From contig DISP01000094.1 in NCBI GenBank assembly GCA_002421995.1, forward strand, positions 1 through 16,776: a DNA stretch of 16,776 nucleotides. Reading direction: 5' to 3'. The stretch comes from Bacteroidales bacterium UBA6207 (GTDB lineage: Bacteria; Bacteroidota; Bacteroidia; Bacteroidales; F082). Below the pieces are notes generated by a model that saw only the letters and a list, made by a program, of their open reading frames with translations, searched no databases and had not been told where the DNA came from. Within the stretch, counting starts at the first letter, position 1. Each line of letters begins with the position of its first letter. This document shows, piece by piece, positions 8,271-14,840 of the stretch. The position numbers and the translations under genes were made by a program.

Positions 8271-8296
8271 TCAGCATTGAGGTTATAGAATGAAAG

Positions 8297-8333
8297 AAAA
8301 CCGGCACCCAATGAATGGATGCCGGTTTTTTTA
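8297..8333. terminator. Intrinsic terminator between convergent genes
   Basis: AAAACCGGCA (8297-8306) pairs with TGCCGGTTTT (8320-8329), with an inner CCA/TGG pairing around the loop ATGAA. The right arm runs on in T to 8332. It ends katG 27 bp after its stop. On the minus strand the hairpin is followed by a T-rich run (TTTTCTTTC), so it probably also ends the convergent gene at 8365-8964. Confidence 0.9.
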
Positions 8334-8364
8334 TGATCTGTATTAACTTCCAACAAAAACCACC

Positions 8365-8964
8365 TTAAGGCAGCACAAATGCCTTCTCTGCCTCCAATGC
8401 TTCAATCATGCGGCGTATAATTTTCTTAATCATTCCCATTTCTGAGCTCAGCCCCATCCCCTGGGATTCGCCAATCAAAACAGCAACCGGTTTTGTAAAA
8501 TTGTCGCTGCTACAGAATATCTGCATCTTAAGTGATTCATCCGAAGTGTATTGGATGGTTTTGCCGGCAGTTAGACCGGTATAAATGTGTGCATTTCGGC
8601 TTATCAATGTTGAATAGCCGACCGCATTAGAGAGGTTGAAGTTCCCGGTTTTCTTGTCTGATACCTCAAAATGCAGGACAGTTGCAATGCCTTTTGAAAG
8701 AAGCTGATGGTGTAAGCTATCAGGATTGAGGGCTGCCCCGTCAAAAAACATCTCCTGCCACGAAACCACTTCAACACCTTGTTCTTTAAACAGTTGTATA
8801 ATCGCGAGAGATGTTTCCGGGCCAGCCGTCTGAAAATCTACGATAATTTTTTGAGAAATTTTCCCACCGGGCTCACCATAAAGCCAGGTCTTTTTTGCCA
8901 CTTGTCTTTGTCCGGATGCTGCTAACGAAAACAGCAATGCTGCAACCAATAAACTTATTCTCAT
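8365..8964 (-). CDS. Small exported protein of unknown function
   Basis: A 199-residue protein that I do not recognise. Residues 1-19 (MRISLLVAALLFSLAASGQ) are a signal peptide, so it is probably periplasmic or surface-exposed; there is no lipobox Cys. The mature protein alternates strands and helices: a strand at KIIVDF, a helix ending at EQGVEVVSW, a helix and strand at LLSKGIATVLHFEV, then IYTGLTAGKTIQYTSDES and a final amphipathic helix (about 178-195). This order loosely recalls small envelope proteins of the DUF4136/LpoB type, but the resemblance is structural guesswork. It is convergent with katG and shares its terminator. A cluster of TCAGGT repeats lies in the 164 bp upstream, and no clear TAnnTTTG box was found. 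Confidence 0.75.
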   Translation of the reverse strand: MRISLLVAALLFSLAASGQRQVAKKTWLYGEPGGKISQKIIVDFQTAGPETSLAIIQLFKEQGVEVVSWQEMFFDGAALNPDSLHHQLLSKGIATVLHFEVSDKKTGNFNLSNAVGYSTLISRNAHIYTGLTAGKTIQYTSDESLKMQIFCSSDNFTKPVAVLIGESQGMGLSSEMGMIKKIIRRMIEALEAEKAFVLP

Positions 8965-8970
8965 CGTATT

Positions 8971-9085
8971 TCAGGTTTGATTAATTAGTATATGTCCAAA
9001 ATGTCAGGTGCCGGAGTTTTAATTATGAGGGCGAGGCATGTACGTAATGTGTGTCAGGTTTTACTATTACAAATGACTCACCTGA
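8971..9085. repeat. Four TCAGGT repeats upstream of the unknown exported gene
   Basis: TCAGGT occurs at 8971-8976, 9004-9009 and 9054-9059, and inverted (ACCTGA) at 9080-9085. The second and third copies share TGTCAGGT. By a simple estimate a given 6-mer should appear about 0.08 times on both strands of this 164-bp gap, so four copies are unexpected. They sit between the start of the unknown gene (8964) and the end of the djlA-like gene (9129), and could be regulator sites. Confidence 0.45.
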
Positions 9086-9096
9086 ATGATGTACAT
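9038..9096. repeat. Interrupted inverted repeat downstream of the djlA-like gene
   Basis: ATGTAC (9038-9043) and TCAGGT (9054-9059) are mirrored by ACCTGA (9080-9085) and GTACAT (9091-9096). The two paired blocks are separated by an asymmetric internal gap of 10 and 5 bases, around a 20-base loop. There is no following T-run on either strand, so it is a poor terminator. It may be part of the TCAGGT cluster or a weak RNA structure. Confidence 0.3.
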
Positions 9097-9128
9097 AACG
9101 ACGCCATCGGTAGTAAAGACAAGCACTT

Positions 9129-9938
9129 CTATTTAATTCCGCGTTGTTTTTTCACCTGCTCCCAGGCGTCTGTCACCTGTTTAAACTTCTCTTCGGCGGC
9201 GGCTCTCACTTCCTCACCAAGATGGCTCACCTTGTCGGGATGAAACTTTACTGCCATTTCGCGATAGGCTTTCTTCACTTCCTCGTCAGAGGCTTCAGGA
9301 CTCACTTCCAATATCTTATAAGCCGAATCTGTTTCTTTCACAAACATGGCTTTGATTGAGGTAAAATCGGCACTTCCCACTCCAAGGTAGCTTGCAATGT
9401 GTTGAAGCATATCAAGTTCGATGGCATTGAGTTGTCCGTCGCTGCCTGCAATGCCAAACAGGTAGTGCATGAGTTGCAAGCGCGATGAATAATCCATAAA
9501 ACCACCAATCTGTCCGGCCACTTCCTGAAGGTTGATTTCCTGTTTCAGAATTTCGCGTAGCATCAGCAGATACTGTTCAGCAGCTTCTTTGCCAAAATTA
9601 CGGTACAGAAACTGTTTCACATAATCCAGCTCCGATTTTTTTACCGTGCCATCGGCTTTCATCATGGCGGCAGAAAGCACCAGCAAACTAACATTAAAAT
9701 CGCCCTGACGGGTGGGCTGACTACCAGGCATTCCGGTCTGTCCCTGCTCAAACACACTTCCAAAAGCGAATCCCAGCAAAGCACCTATTGGTCCGCCAAG
9801 AGCCCATCCAAGTCCGCCCCCGATCCATTTGGAATATCCTCCCCGCCTGCCGGATGATGCCGTGCTTTTTGATTTTGGAAGGTTAAAAACAACGAGCGCC
9901 ACCACCACTATCAATACGATAGAAAAGAATGAAAACAT
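9129..9938 (-). CDS. djlA: DjlA-like membrane-anchored J-domain co-chaperone
   Basis: A 269-residue protein, close to the length of E. coli DjlA (about 270). A single N-terminal membrane segment (about 3-19) anchors it in the inner membrane, followed by a basic stretch and a glycine-rich, GxxxG-like segment (about 38-62). Residues about 80-200 form a TerB-like helical domain with two acidic motifs, KADGTVKKSELD (94-105) and GSDGQLNAIELD (165-176), similar to the metal-binding loops of that family. The C-terminal J domain (about 205-268) carries the essential HPD tripeptide at 233-235, which stimulates the DnaK ATPase. A perfect -7 box lies 17 bp upstream of the start. The architecture identifies the family; whether its job equals that of the proteobacterial protein is not known. 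Confidence 0.88.
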   Translation of the reverse strand: MFSFFSIVLIVVVALVVFNLPKSKSTASSGRRGGYSKWIGGGLGWALGGPIGALLGFAFGSVFEQGQTGMPGSQPTRQGDFNVSLLVLSAAMMKADGTVKKSELDYVKQFLYRNFGKEAAEQYLLMLREILKQEINLQEVAGQIGGFMDYSSRLQLMHYLFGIAGSDGQLNAIELDMLQHIASYLGVGSADFTSIKAMFVKETDSAYKILEVSPEASDEEVKKAYREMAVKFHPDKVSHLGEEVRAAAEEKFKQVTDAWEQVKKQRGIK

Positions 9939-9955
9939 AGTTTAGATTTTGGCTG

Positions 9956-9963
9956 CAAAAGTA
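9956..9963 (-). promoter_or_regulatory. -7 box upstream of the djlA-like gene
   Basis: On the minus strand this reads TACTTTTG, a perfect TAnnTTTG, 17 bp before the ATG at 9938. Transcription would start very close to the coding region. No TTG was found at the usual -33 spacing. The same octamer precedes the T9SS gene at 16746-16753. Confidence 0.55.
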
Positions 9964-10000
9964 AGAAGTTTGGTCAAGCATCTTGAGTTTGTTACAATTC

Positions 10001-10029
10001 AAAAAAAAGCAGGCCTCGGAGCCTGCTTT
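10001..10029 (-). terminator. Intrinsic terminator of the C1 peptidase gene
   Basis: AAAGCAGGC (10006-10014) pairs with GCCTGCTTT (10021-10029) around a six-base loop. Read on the minus strand, the hairpin is followed by eight T (10008 down to 10001). It begins 9 bp after the peptidase stop and separates that gene from the djlA-like gene. Confidence 0.92.
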
Positions 10030-10038
10030 CTTATGTTT

Positions 10039-11250
10039 TTAAAATCCCAGTTTCTTACGAATTGCCTTGGGCATGGCGTCGCTGTGCACAGCGATATTCA
10101 GTGTTTTGTATTGAACAAACGGAACTGAAGCAAAAAGATAACCGGCATACACATGGTCTTCGGTGCCCCAGGAATTTTTTACCTTATAGTATTTGTTTCC
10201 TTTTTGATCGGTAGCCACGCCAACGATGAGCATTCCATGGTCATCTGTGGTTTCAAAATTATCGTATGAAAGTTGGCGCATTTCAGGTGTAATTTTCTTC
10301 TCGGGAACAATTTCCTCGAAGCTGAACATTGTCTTTTTTCTTTCGGCCGGAGTGAGTGCTTCCCAGCGTTCTTTTTCGGTACCGCTCAGGTCGCTGATGT
10401 TTTCTTCAGGTACGATAGCAACACCATTTTTCCAGGAAAACCCTTTTTCGCTCACATCGGCTCCCCATGCCACTGCATAGCCATTTTCAAGCGCATAATC
10501 AATGGTCTCCATCATTTCGTCGAGTGTAATATTATAGGTGAGACTCCACAACCAGTTGTCGGGTAGTTCCTGCACATAAGGCTGATAGAGCGGCACGTGG
10601 TTATATGCAGTAAGCTGCACATAATCAGACCCTTTCAAGCCCATTTCTTTGCTAAAACTTTGTGGGGTGTATTTTTTTCCTTCATAAGTAAATTCAGACG
10701 GATAGTCACCGAGATAGGTATCGAGCAACGCATCAAAACCCTTGTGCCAAACAGGAGTAAGTTTCTTGTTACCGTTTTTCAACACTGCATCAGCATAGCC
10801 TTTCAACACATCATCCATTTCGCCATGCGTATGTTTTTCTTCGCCGATCACCAGGCCGGTATAGGCTGTTTCGGGAACAAGCCCGTATTTGTCCATCACA
10901 AAAGTAACATCGTTGAAACCTCCTCCGGCTGCAAGGTTGAGGTTACCGTGCAGACGAACATATTTCATTGCTTTTTCAGAATAGGCCTGACGCACAATGA
11001 ACATCTCCGACAGATCAACACTGCGGCCGCTCTTTCTCAAAATCTCAGCTTCGAGCAGTCCGATGCCTGAAAAACTCCAGCAAGTACCCGAACGGTATTG
11101 GTTTGGAACAGCGGTATGAGGGACTTCTTTTTGCATTGTGAACTCATACACCGCTTTCTTTTCCTTAGGCGCTTGCTCCTGGGCATTTGCCATCACAGGA
11201 AAAAGCATGGTAAATGCCGCCATGGCAGCAACAAAACTAATCCTATTCAT
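10039..11250 (-). CDS. Exported C1 cysteine peptidase, bleomycin hydrolase-like
   Basis: A 403-residue papain-clan peptidase with a signal peptide (1-24, ending VMANAQ), so it acts outside the cytoplasm. The active site is complete: oxyanion Gln51, nucleophile Cys57 in RSGTCWSF, with the same Gln-to-Cys spacing of six as papain, general base His338 (DDHGMLIVG) and Asn359 (VKNSWG). The insertions between Cys and His and the HGM/KNSWG context fit the C1B branch (bleomycin hydrolase, aminopeptidase C) rather than classical papains. C1B enzymes are often cytoplasmic hexamers, so export is the notable point. There is no obvious propeptide, because the catalytic Cys lies only about 33 residues after the signal peptide. 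It is a single-gene unit with a perfect -7 box upstream and a strong terminator. The substrate is unknown. Confidence 0.9.
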   Translation of the reverse strand: MNRISFVAAMAAFTMLFPVMANAQEQAPKEKKAVYEFTMQKEVPHTAVPNQYRSGTCWSFSGIGLLEAEILRKSGRSVDLSEMFIVRQAYSEKAMKYVRLHGNLNLAAGGGFNDVTFVMDKYGLVPETAYTGLVIGEEKHTHGEMDDVLKGYADAVLKNGNKKLTPVWHKGFDALLDTYLGDYPSEFTYEGKKYTPQSFSKEMGLKGSDYVQLTAYNHVPLYQPYVQELPDNWLWSLTYNITLDEMMETIDYALENGYAVAWGADVSEKGFSWKNGVAIVPEENISDLSGTEKERWEALTPAERKKTMFSFEEIVPEKKITPEMRQLSYDNFETTDDHGMLIVGVATDQKGNKYYKVKNSWGTEDHVYAGYLFASVPFVQYKTLNIAVHSDAMPKAIRKKLGF

Positions 11251-11278
11251 AGTAAAAATGTTTTAAGGTTTCTTTTTA

Positions 11279-11286
11279 CAAATGTA
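11279..11286 (-). promoter_or_regulatory. -7 box upstream of the C1 peptidase
   Basis: The minus strand reads TACATTTG, a perfect TAnnTTTG, 28 bp before the peptidase ATG at 11250. A TTG at 11302-11300 lies only 13 bases upstream of it, closer than usual, so the -33 element is uncertain. Confidence 0.55.
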
Positions 11287-11380
11287 AAATAATTCTCATC
11301 AAGACGATGATTGAGCAAGTTTAAGGGAATGAAAACAAAGAATTAGCTTGTGCACCGGCTGTCAGCAACATGAGATAGGT

Positions 11381-11923
11381 TTAGATTCCAAGAATTTTGG
11401 CATCCACAAAGAAAACTGCATGCACACTCACCTGCTGGTCAGAAAGAATCAGTTCGTCAGTGGTGGTATTCATACGCAATGAGATGTTGTCCTTTTTGAT
11501 ATAATCCTTTAAATCAGTAGAATAAGTTTCGAAACTGATAAAATTTCCGATATCTGACGGGATATCCGTGATTTTAGCAATCTCGACCTCCGGCAAGCCA
11601 TCGGCTGACAGATAAATAATTGCAGATTTAAGAAAGCTAAAATCGCCATTGGCAGGACTCGTAAGTGTCAACTCAAGCTTTTTCAGCACAATCTTTTCAA
11701 CCAGGTCTTTACGCGTTTCATTTACCTCAAATGTGCTTTCCGAATTGGTTGTGATGGCCGGTGTCCAAAGATTAAACGGAAGATTCACACCTATCAGCGA
11801 CGAGATGACCATGCTTTCATCATAGTCCATATCGAAATGGGTGAGCTTGTCAACGGCTTTACATCCCGGCCAGAGAAGTCCTGTTGCAAGAAAGGCGAAG
11901 AGGAGGCTGATGCGTTTTGTCAT
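11381..11923 (-). CDS. Small probable lipoprotein of unknown function
   Basis: A 180-residue protein I cannot assign. It starts with a Lys-Arg and hydrophobic segment ending LLWPGC, so Cys21 is a plausible lipidation site, although Trp at -3 departs from the standard lipobox. The mature part is rich in beta strands with alternating polar and hydrophobic residues (for example KIVLKKLELTL, SAIIYLSADG and VSVHAVFFVDAKIL), suggesting a beta-sandwich domain at the membrane surface. It has its own promoter box and sits 76 bp downstream of the deacetylase on the same strand, so it may be transcribed with or without it. No convincing terminator was seen after its stop. Confidence 0.75.
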   Translation of the reverse strand: MTKRISLLFAFLATGLLWPGCKAVDKLTHFDMDYDESMVISSLIGVNLPFNLWTPAITTNSESTFEVNETRKDLVEKIVLKKLELTLTSPANGDFSFLKSAIIYLSADGLPEVEIAKITDIPSDIGNFISFETYSTDLKDYIKKDNISLRMNTTTDELILSDQQVSVHAVFFVDAKILGI

Positions 11924-11954
11924 TTTGTTATATCTAATTTTAAGATTTCGTTAA

Positions 11955-11988
11955 CAAAATTACGATCATTTTGACAAAACGAATCAAA
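11955..11988 (-). promoter_or_regulatory. Promoter of the small lipoprotein gene
   Basis: On the minus strand a TTTG (11988-11985) is followed after 22 bases by TAATTTTG (11962-11955), a perfect TAnnTTTG. The spacing is slightly longer than the usual 19-20. The box lies 31 bp before the ATG at 11923. Confidence 0.5.
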
Positions 11989-11999
11989 AAGCACAAAAT

Positions 12000-12947
12000 T
12001 TATTTTGATTCCCTCAAACGCTGATACTGCCGGTAATAATATTGCGTATCCGGCTCAAGTTTCATGGCCGCCTTGCGTTCGCTTTCGTTGGACATCCAGC
12101 GGTACAACCATGAAAAACCCCATTTGCCGTGGTAGTAAATGGGCTGCCTGTAAACTGCATCGGTCATAACCTCGTCCATTGGTACCACCGAAAAACCTTC
12201 TTCACTGAAAATCTTAAGCAAATCATTCAAAAATAATGTGTTAAGCAGATTATCATGGCAGAGATAAATATGAGGAATTTGCCTGCCATACACCGTATAA
12301 GCAAGACTGTCAAAAAAGCGGAGGCTATTACGCGTGAGCACAAGGTAGGCCTCAGCCACTTTTGCGGCCTCTCCGTTTTGACCTTCCGAAATGTAGTGGC
12401 GATACAAAAAATCAAACATCCAGTCGCTGCTTTCGACCGTGAAGGGAGCTGTTAGCAGATTCTGAGCCGCAAGACACTGGCCGATTGCCTGTTGTTGCTT
12501 TTCGTCCCTCCCCAGATCGTTGTATGGAAATCGGAAATAGCTCACTTTTTTATTCACTTTCTGGGTCAATTCGCCAATCAGATGTCCGCCTTTGCGAATG
12601 TCGTCACAAAACAAAATCTCATCAGTTTCGGAACAGCGAAAATGACTGAAAGAATGGTTGGCCACCTGCACATTCGGGCTAAAAACCCATTGTTTAAGCA
12701 AATCGAAGTTTTCACTAAGATATTCATTCTCATATACTTTCTTCTCATTCACAAAAATCGTAACAGGTACTTTCAGCGAGTCAATCCGATTTAACAAAAC
12801 CGGCTCAAAACTTTCTTTGACATATTTTCCGGTGTTCGGCACATCGTCAATAGTGATGGCAATGCGTTTTTGTGCATGTGTCATGGTGGCAAGACTCATT
12901 AAAATAATAGAAACAAATAATGCTATTTTAGCTGAATTTCGGCTCAT
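12000..12947 (-). CDS. Polysaccharide deacetylase family protein (NodB-type)
   Basis: A 315-residue exported protein: signal peptide at 1-26 ending MTHAQ. The NodB motifs of carbohydrate esterase family 4 are present in order. Motif 1 is TIDDVP (32-37), with the Asp34-Asp35 pair for base and metal. Motif 2 is NHSFSH (97-102), with metal ligands His98 and His102. Motif 3 is RFPYND (139-144), with Arg139, Pro141 and Tyr142. Motif 5 is probably IYLCHD (227-232), with His231. These enzymes remove N- or O-acetyl groups from glycans in a metal-dependent way. The C-terminal tail (about 265-315) extends past the barrel and is rich in Tyr, Trp and basic residues; its role is unknown. The substrate (chitin-like, peptidoglycan or exopolysaccharide) cannot be told. 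It is divergent from the alpha/beta hydrolase at 13149. Confidence 0.88.
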   Translation of the reverse strand: MSRNSAKIALFVSIILMSLATMTHAQKRIAITIDDVPNTGKYVKESFEPVLLNRIDSLKVPVTIFVNEKKVYENEYLSENFDLLKQWVFSPNVQVANHSFSHFRCSETDEILFCDDIRKGGHLIGELTQKVNKKVSYFRFPYNDLGRDEKQQQAIGQCLAAQNLLTAPFTVESSDWMFDFLYRHYISEGQNGEAAKVAEAYLVLTRNSLRFFDSLAYTVYGRQIPHIYLCHDNLLNTLFLNDLLKIFSEEGFSVVPMDEVMTDAVYRQPIYYHGKWGFSWLYRWMSNESERKAAMKLEPDTQYYYRQYQRLRESK

Positions 12948-13074
12948 AGGCTTTCGAAAATTGAATTTATAAGTACAAAAGATTGTAGGAACAACGAAAA
13001 TATGACAGAAAACTTCTCAGGCAAATTCAATGAGAAAAAAATTTTGGCAATGATTTTCAACCACCTGAAAACCA

Positions 13075-13082
13075 TACCTTTG
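13075..13082 (+). promoter_or_regulatory. -7 box upstream of the alpha/beta hydrolase
   Basis: TACCTTTG is a perfect TAnnTTTG. Transcription would start near 13089, leaving a leader of about 60 nt. The nearest TTG (13044-13046) is 28 bases upstream, further than usual, so the -33 element is unclear. The rest of the 201-bp divergent region (12948-13148) shows no clear box for the deacetylase. Confidence 0.5.
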
Positions 13083-13148
13083 CCTAAGTATTAAAAAAGC
13101 GTATTATTACCAGATGCGGGATTCCTTCTCTCAGAAAAAGAATGTTTT

Positions 13149-14789
13149 ATGCACAAAAGCAGCTTCACATCACAACCGGCTTCCATTGCAAAGCTTTCGG
13201 GTTTTTTGTTCATCCTTCTGATTTTTCAGGCCTGCAAAGTGCCACAGCAAATAAATGTTAGTCCATCACATTGGTATGTAAACGAAGAAAAACAGCTCGC
13301 TATCCGTTTTGCAGATGACGGTGCTTCGGCTGGCGGAAACTTTGTAAAAACCGACAAAGCTGTCGCTGACCTGAAAGCCTTTAGCAGCAGCACACGCGGA
13401 AAACATTTGAAGCTGAAAGACAGGGATGGTCAACTGAGGAAGTTTCGCGGGCGATTTGATACTGTTAATGAAGGTTTTACATTGAAAAGATTTTTCGGAC
13501 GGAAAATCATCTTCCGGAAAATCGAACCACGTCCCTACCCTCAGACTCCTTTTCGCTACCGCGACGACATCACCACCACCGCTTCAAAACTTGAAACCAC
13601 CTATGGCAAAGCACCTGGTTATTACACCTCGCTAAGCATCGAAGACAAGCTGCACATCGAATATTCGCAGATCATCCTCCAGGTGGCCGACAACATTCGC
13701 AGCAATCTGTTGAAACCTGAACTCGACCTGAAGCTCGACCTTTACTATCCTGACGCCGACCCACAAACCAAACGACCGCTTCTGCTTCTGGTGCATGGCG
13801 GCGGATTCATCGCCGGCGACAAAGCCGATAAACTTGAGGTAGCGCTTGCGCAACATTTTGCAAGAAAAGGATTTGTGGTGGCATCCATCAACTACCGTAT
13901 GGGTTTTGTGTTTCTGCCCGGCGCTTACACCAACCTTGAGCGCGCCATGTACCGTAGCGTGCAGGATGCGCGGGCGGCCTTGCGTTACCTCAGCACACGC
14001 TCTGAAATTTTTCGCATTGACCCGGAGCAGGTTTATATTGGCGGCAACAGCGCCGGAGGTTTCATCTCGCTGATGGCAGCCTTCATGGAGCAAAACGAGG
14101 TGTGGTCAAGCGCCAGAGGAAACCTCTTGAAAATACAATCCGATCTTGGCTGTCTCGACTGCTCAACAAACAACGAAACAGGCACATACACCATCAAAGG
14201 TGTCATCAATATGTGGGGCGCACTGCCCGATATTGAGATGCTCGACCCCTGGGAAAAAATTCCCATGCTTTTGATTCATGGCGATGCTGACAAGGTTGTT
14301 CCCTACGATTTCGATTATCCTTTTACGAATGTGAGCCAGCGGCTTTCCTCGTTTTTCACACAAAAAGTATATGGCTCATTGCCCCTCAGCCGCAGGGCAA
14401 CGCAATTTGGGATTCCTGCACAGCTGCTCACCTTTCCGGGCGAAGGCCATGAGCCGCACATCAACAGCGATAATCTGCTCACACCCTATTATGATACCAT
14501 TTCAGCCAACATGAGCAAATTCATTGTTGAACGGCTGACACCCCCCATGCCTTTGGTACAGGGGCCACGATTTGTGTTCAACGACAGCCCGGTATCACTG
14601 TTCAGGGCAGAACGGTCCGACTACAAGCAACTCTTCTGGCAATGTGATGGAGGCCTGTTGCTCAGCGATGACAGCCAAAGTGTCCGCGTTGTTTGGTTCA
14701 AAGGACAGCAGCAGCACTTGCTGAAAGTAGCAGGAACAGGCGTCAATGGCCAGGTTGGAGAAACAATCGTTGAGGTGCAGTTGAAGTGA
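13149..14789 (+). CDS. Exported alpha/beta hydrolase (carboxylesterase-like) with PKD-like C-terminal domain
   Basis: A 546-residue protein with an N-terminal hydrophobic segment ending FQAC (Cys29), a plausible but non-standard lipobox, so a surface or periplasmic lipoprotein is likely. Residues about 35-135 form a region I do not recognise. The alpha/beta hydrolase domain (about 190-465) has the oxyanion motif HGGG (216-219), the nucleophile Ser301 in GGNSAGG, probable acid Asp379 or Asp381 (HGDAD), and His434 (GEGHEPH). HGGG with GxSxG points to carboxylesterases and acetyl-xylan or feruloyl esterase relatives. Residues about 473-545 look like a PKD-like beta-sandwich (FWQCDGGLL, VRVVWF, HLLKVAGTGVNG), often a spacer or binding module. 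The divergent deacetylase suggests shared work on acetylated glycans, but that is inference. The substrate is unknown. Confidence 0.87.
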   Translation: MHKSSFTSQPASIAKLSGFLFILLIFQACKVPQQINVSPSHWYVNEEKQLAIRFADDGASAGGNFVKTDKAVADLKAFSSSTRGKHLKLKDRDGQLRKFRGRFDTVNEGFTLKRFFGRKIIFRKIEPRPYPQTPFRYRDDITTTASKLETTYGKAPGYYTSLSIEDKLHIEYSQIILQVADNIRSNLLKPELDLKLDLYYPDADPQTKRPLLLLVHGGGFIAGDKADKLEVALAQHFARKGFVVASINYRMGFVFLPGAYTNLERAMYRSVQDARAALRYLSTRSEIFRIDPEQVYIGGNSAGGFISLMAAFMEQNEVWSSARGNLLKIQSDLGCLDCSTNNETGTYTIKGVINMWGALPDIEMLDPWEKIPMLLIHGDADKVVPYDFDYPFTNVSQRLSSFFTQKVYGSLPLSRRATQFGIPAQLLTFPGEGHEPHINSDNLLTPYYDTISANMSKFIVERLTPPMPLVQGPRFVFNDSPVSLFRAERSDYKQLFWQCDGGLLLSDDSQSVRVVWFKGQQQHLLKVAGTGVNGQVGETIVEVQLK

Positions 14790-14797
14790 AACCGTTT

Positions 14798-14840
14798 CTG
14801 AATTCGCCGGCACCGTCACTCAGGTGGTGAAGCTATTCAG
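14798..14840. terminator. Weak hairpin between convergent genes
   Basis: CTGAAT (14798-14803) and ATTCAG (14835-14840) are inverted, with CACC/GGTG (14811-14814 and 14822-14825) pairing inside. It spans the 43-bp gap between the hydrolase stop and the stop of the T9SS protein. No T-run follows on either strand, so termination here is doubtful. Confidence 0.22.

Noticed and set aside
11296..11310. TCATC/GATGA hairpin downstream of the small lipoprotein gene as a terminator
   Set aside because: The stem has only five pairs and is followed by a broken A/T run; it is too weak to call.
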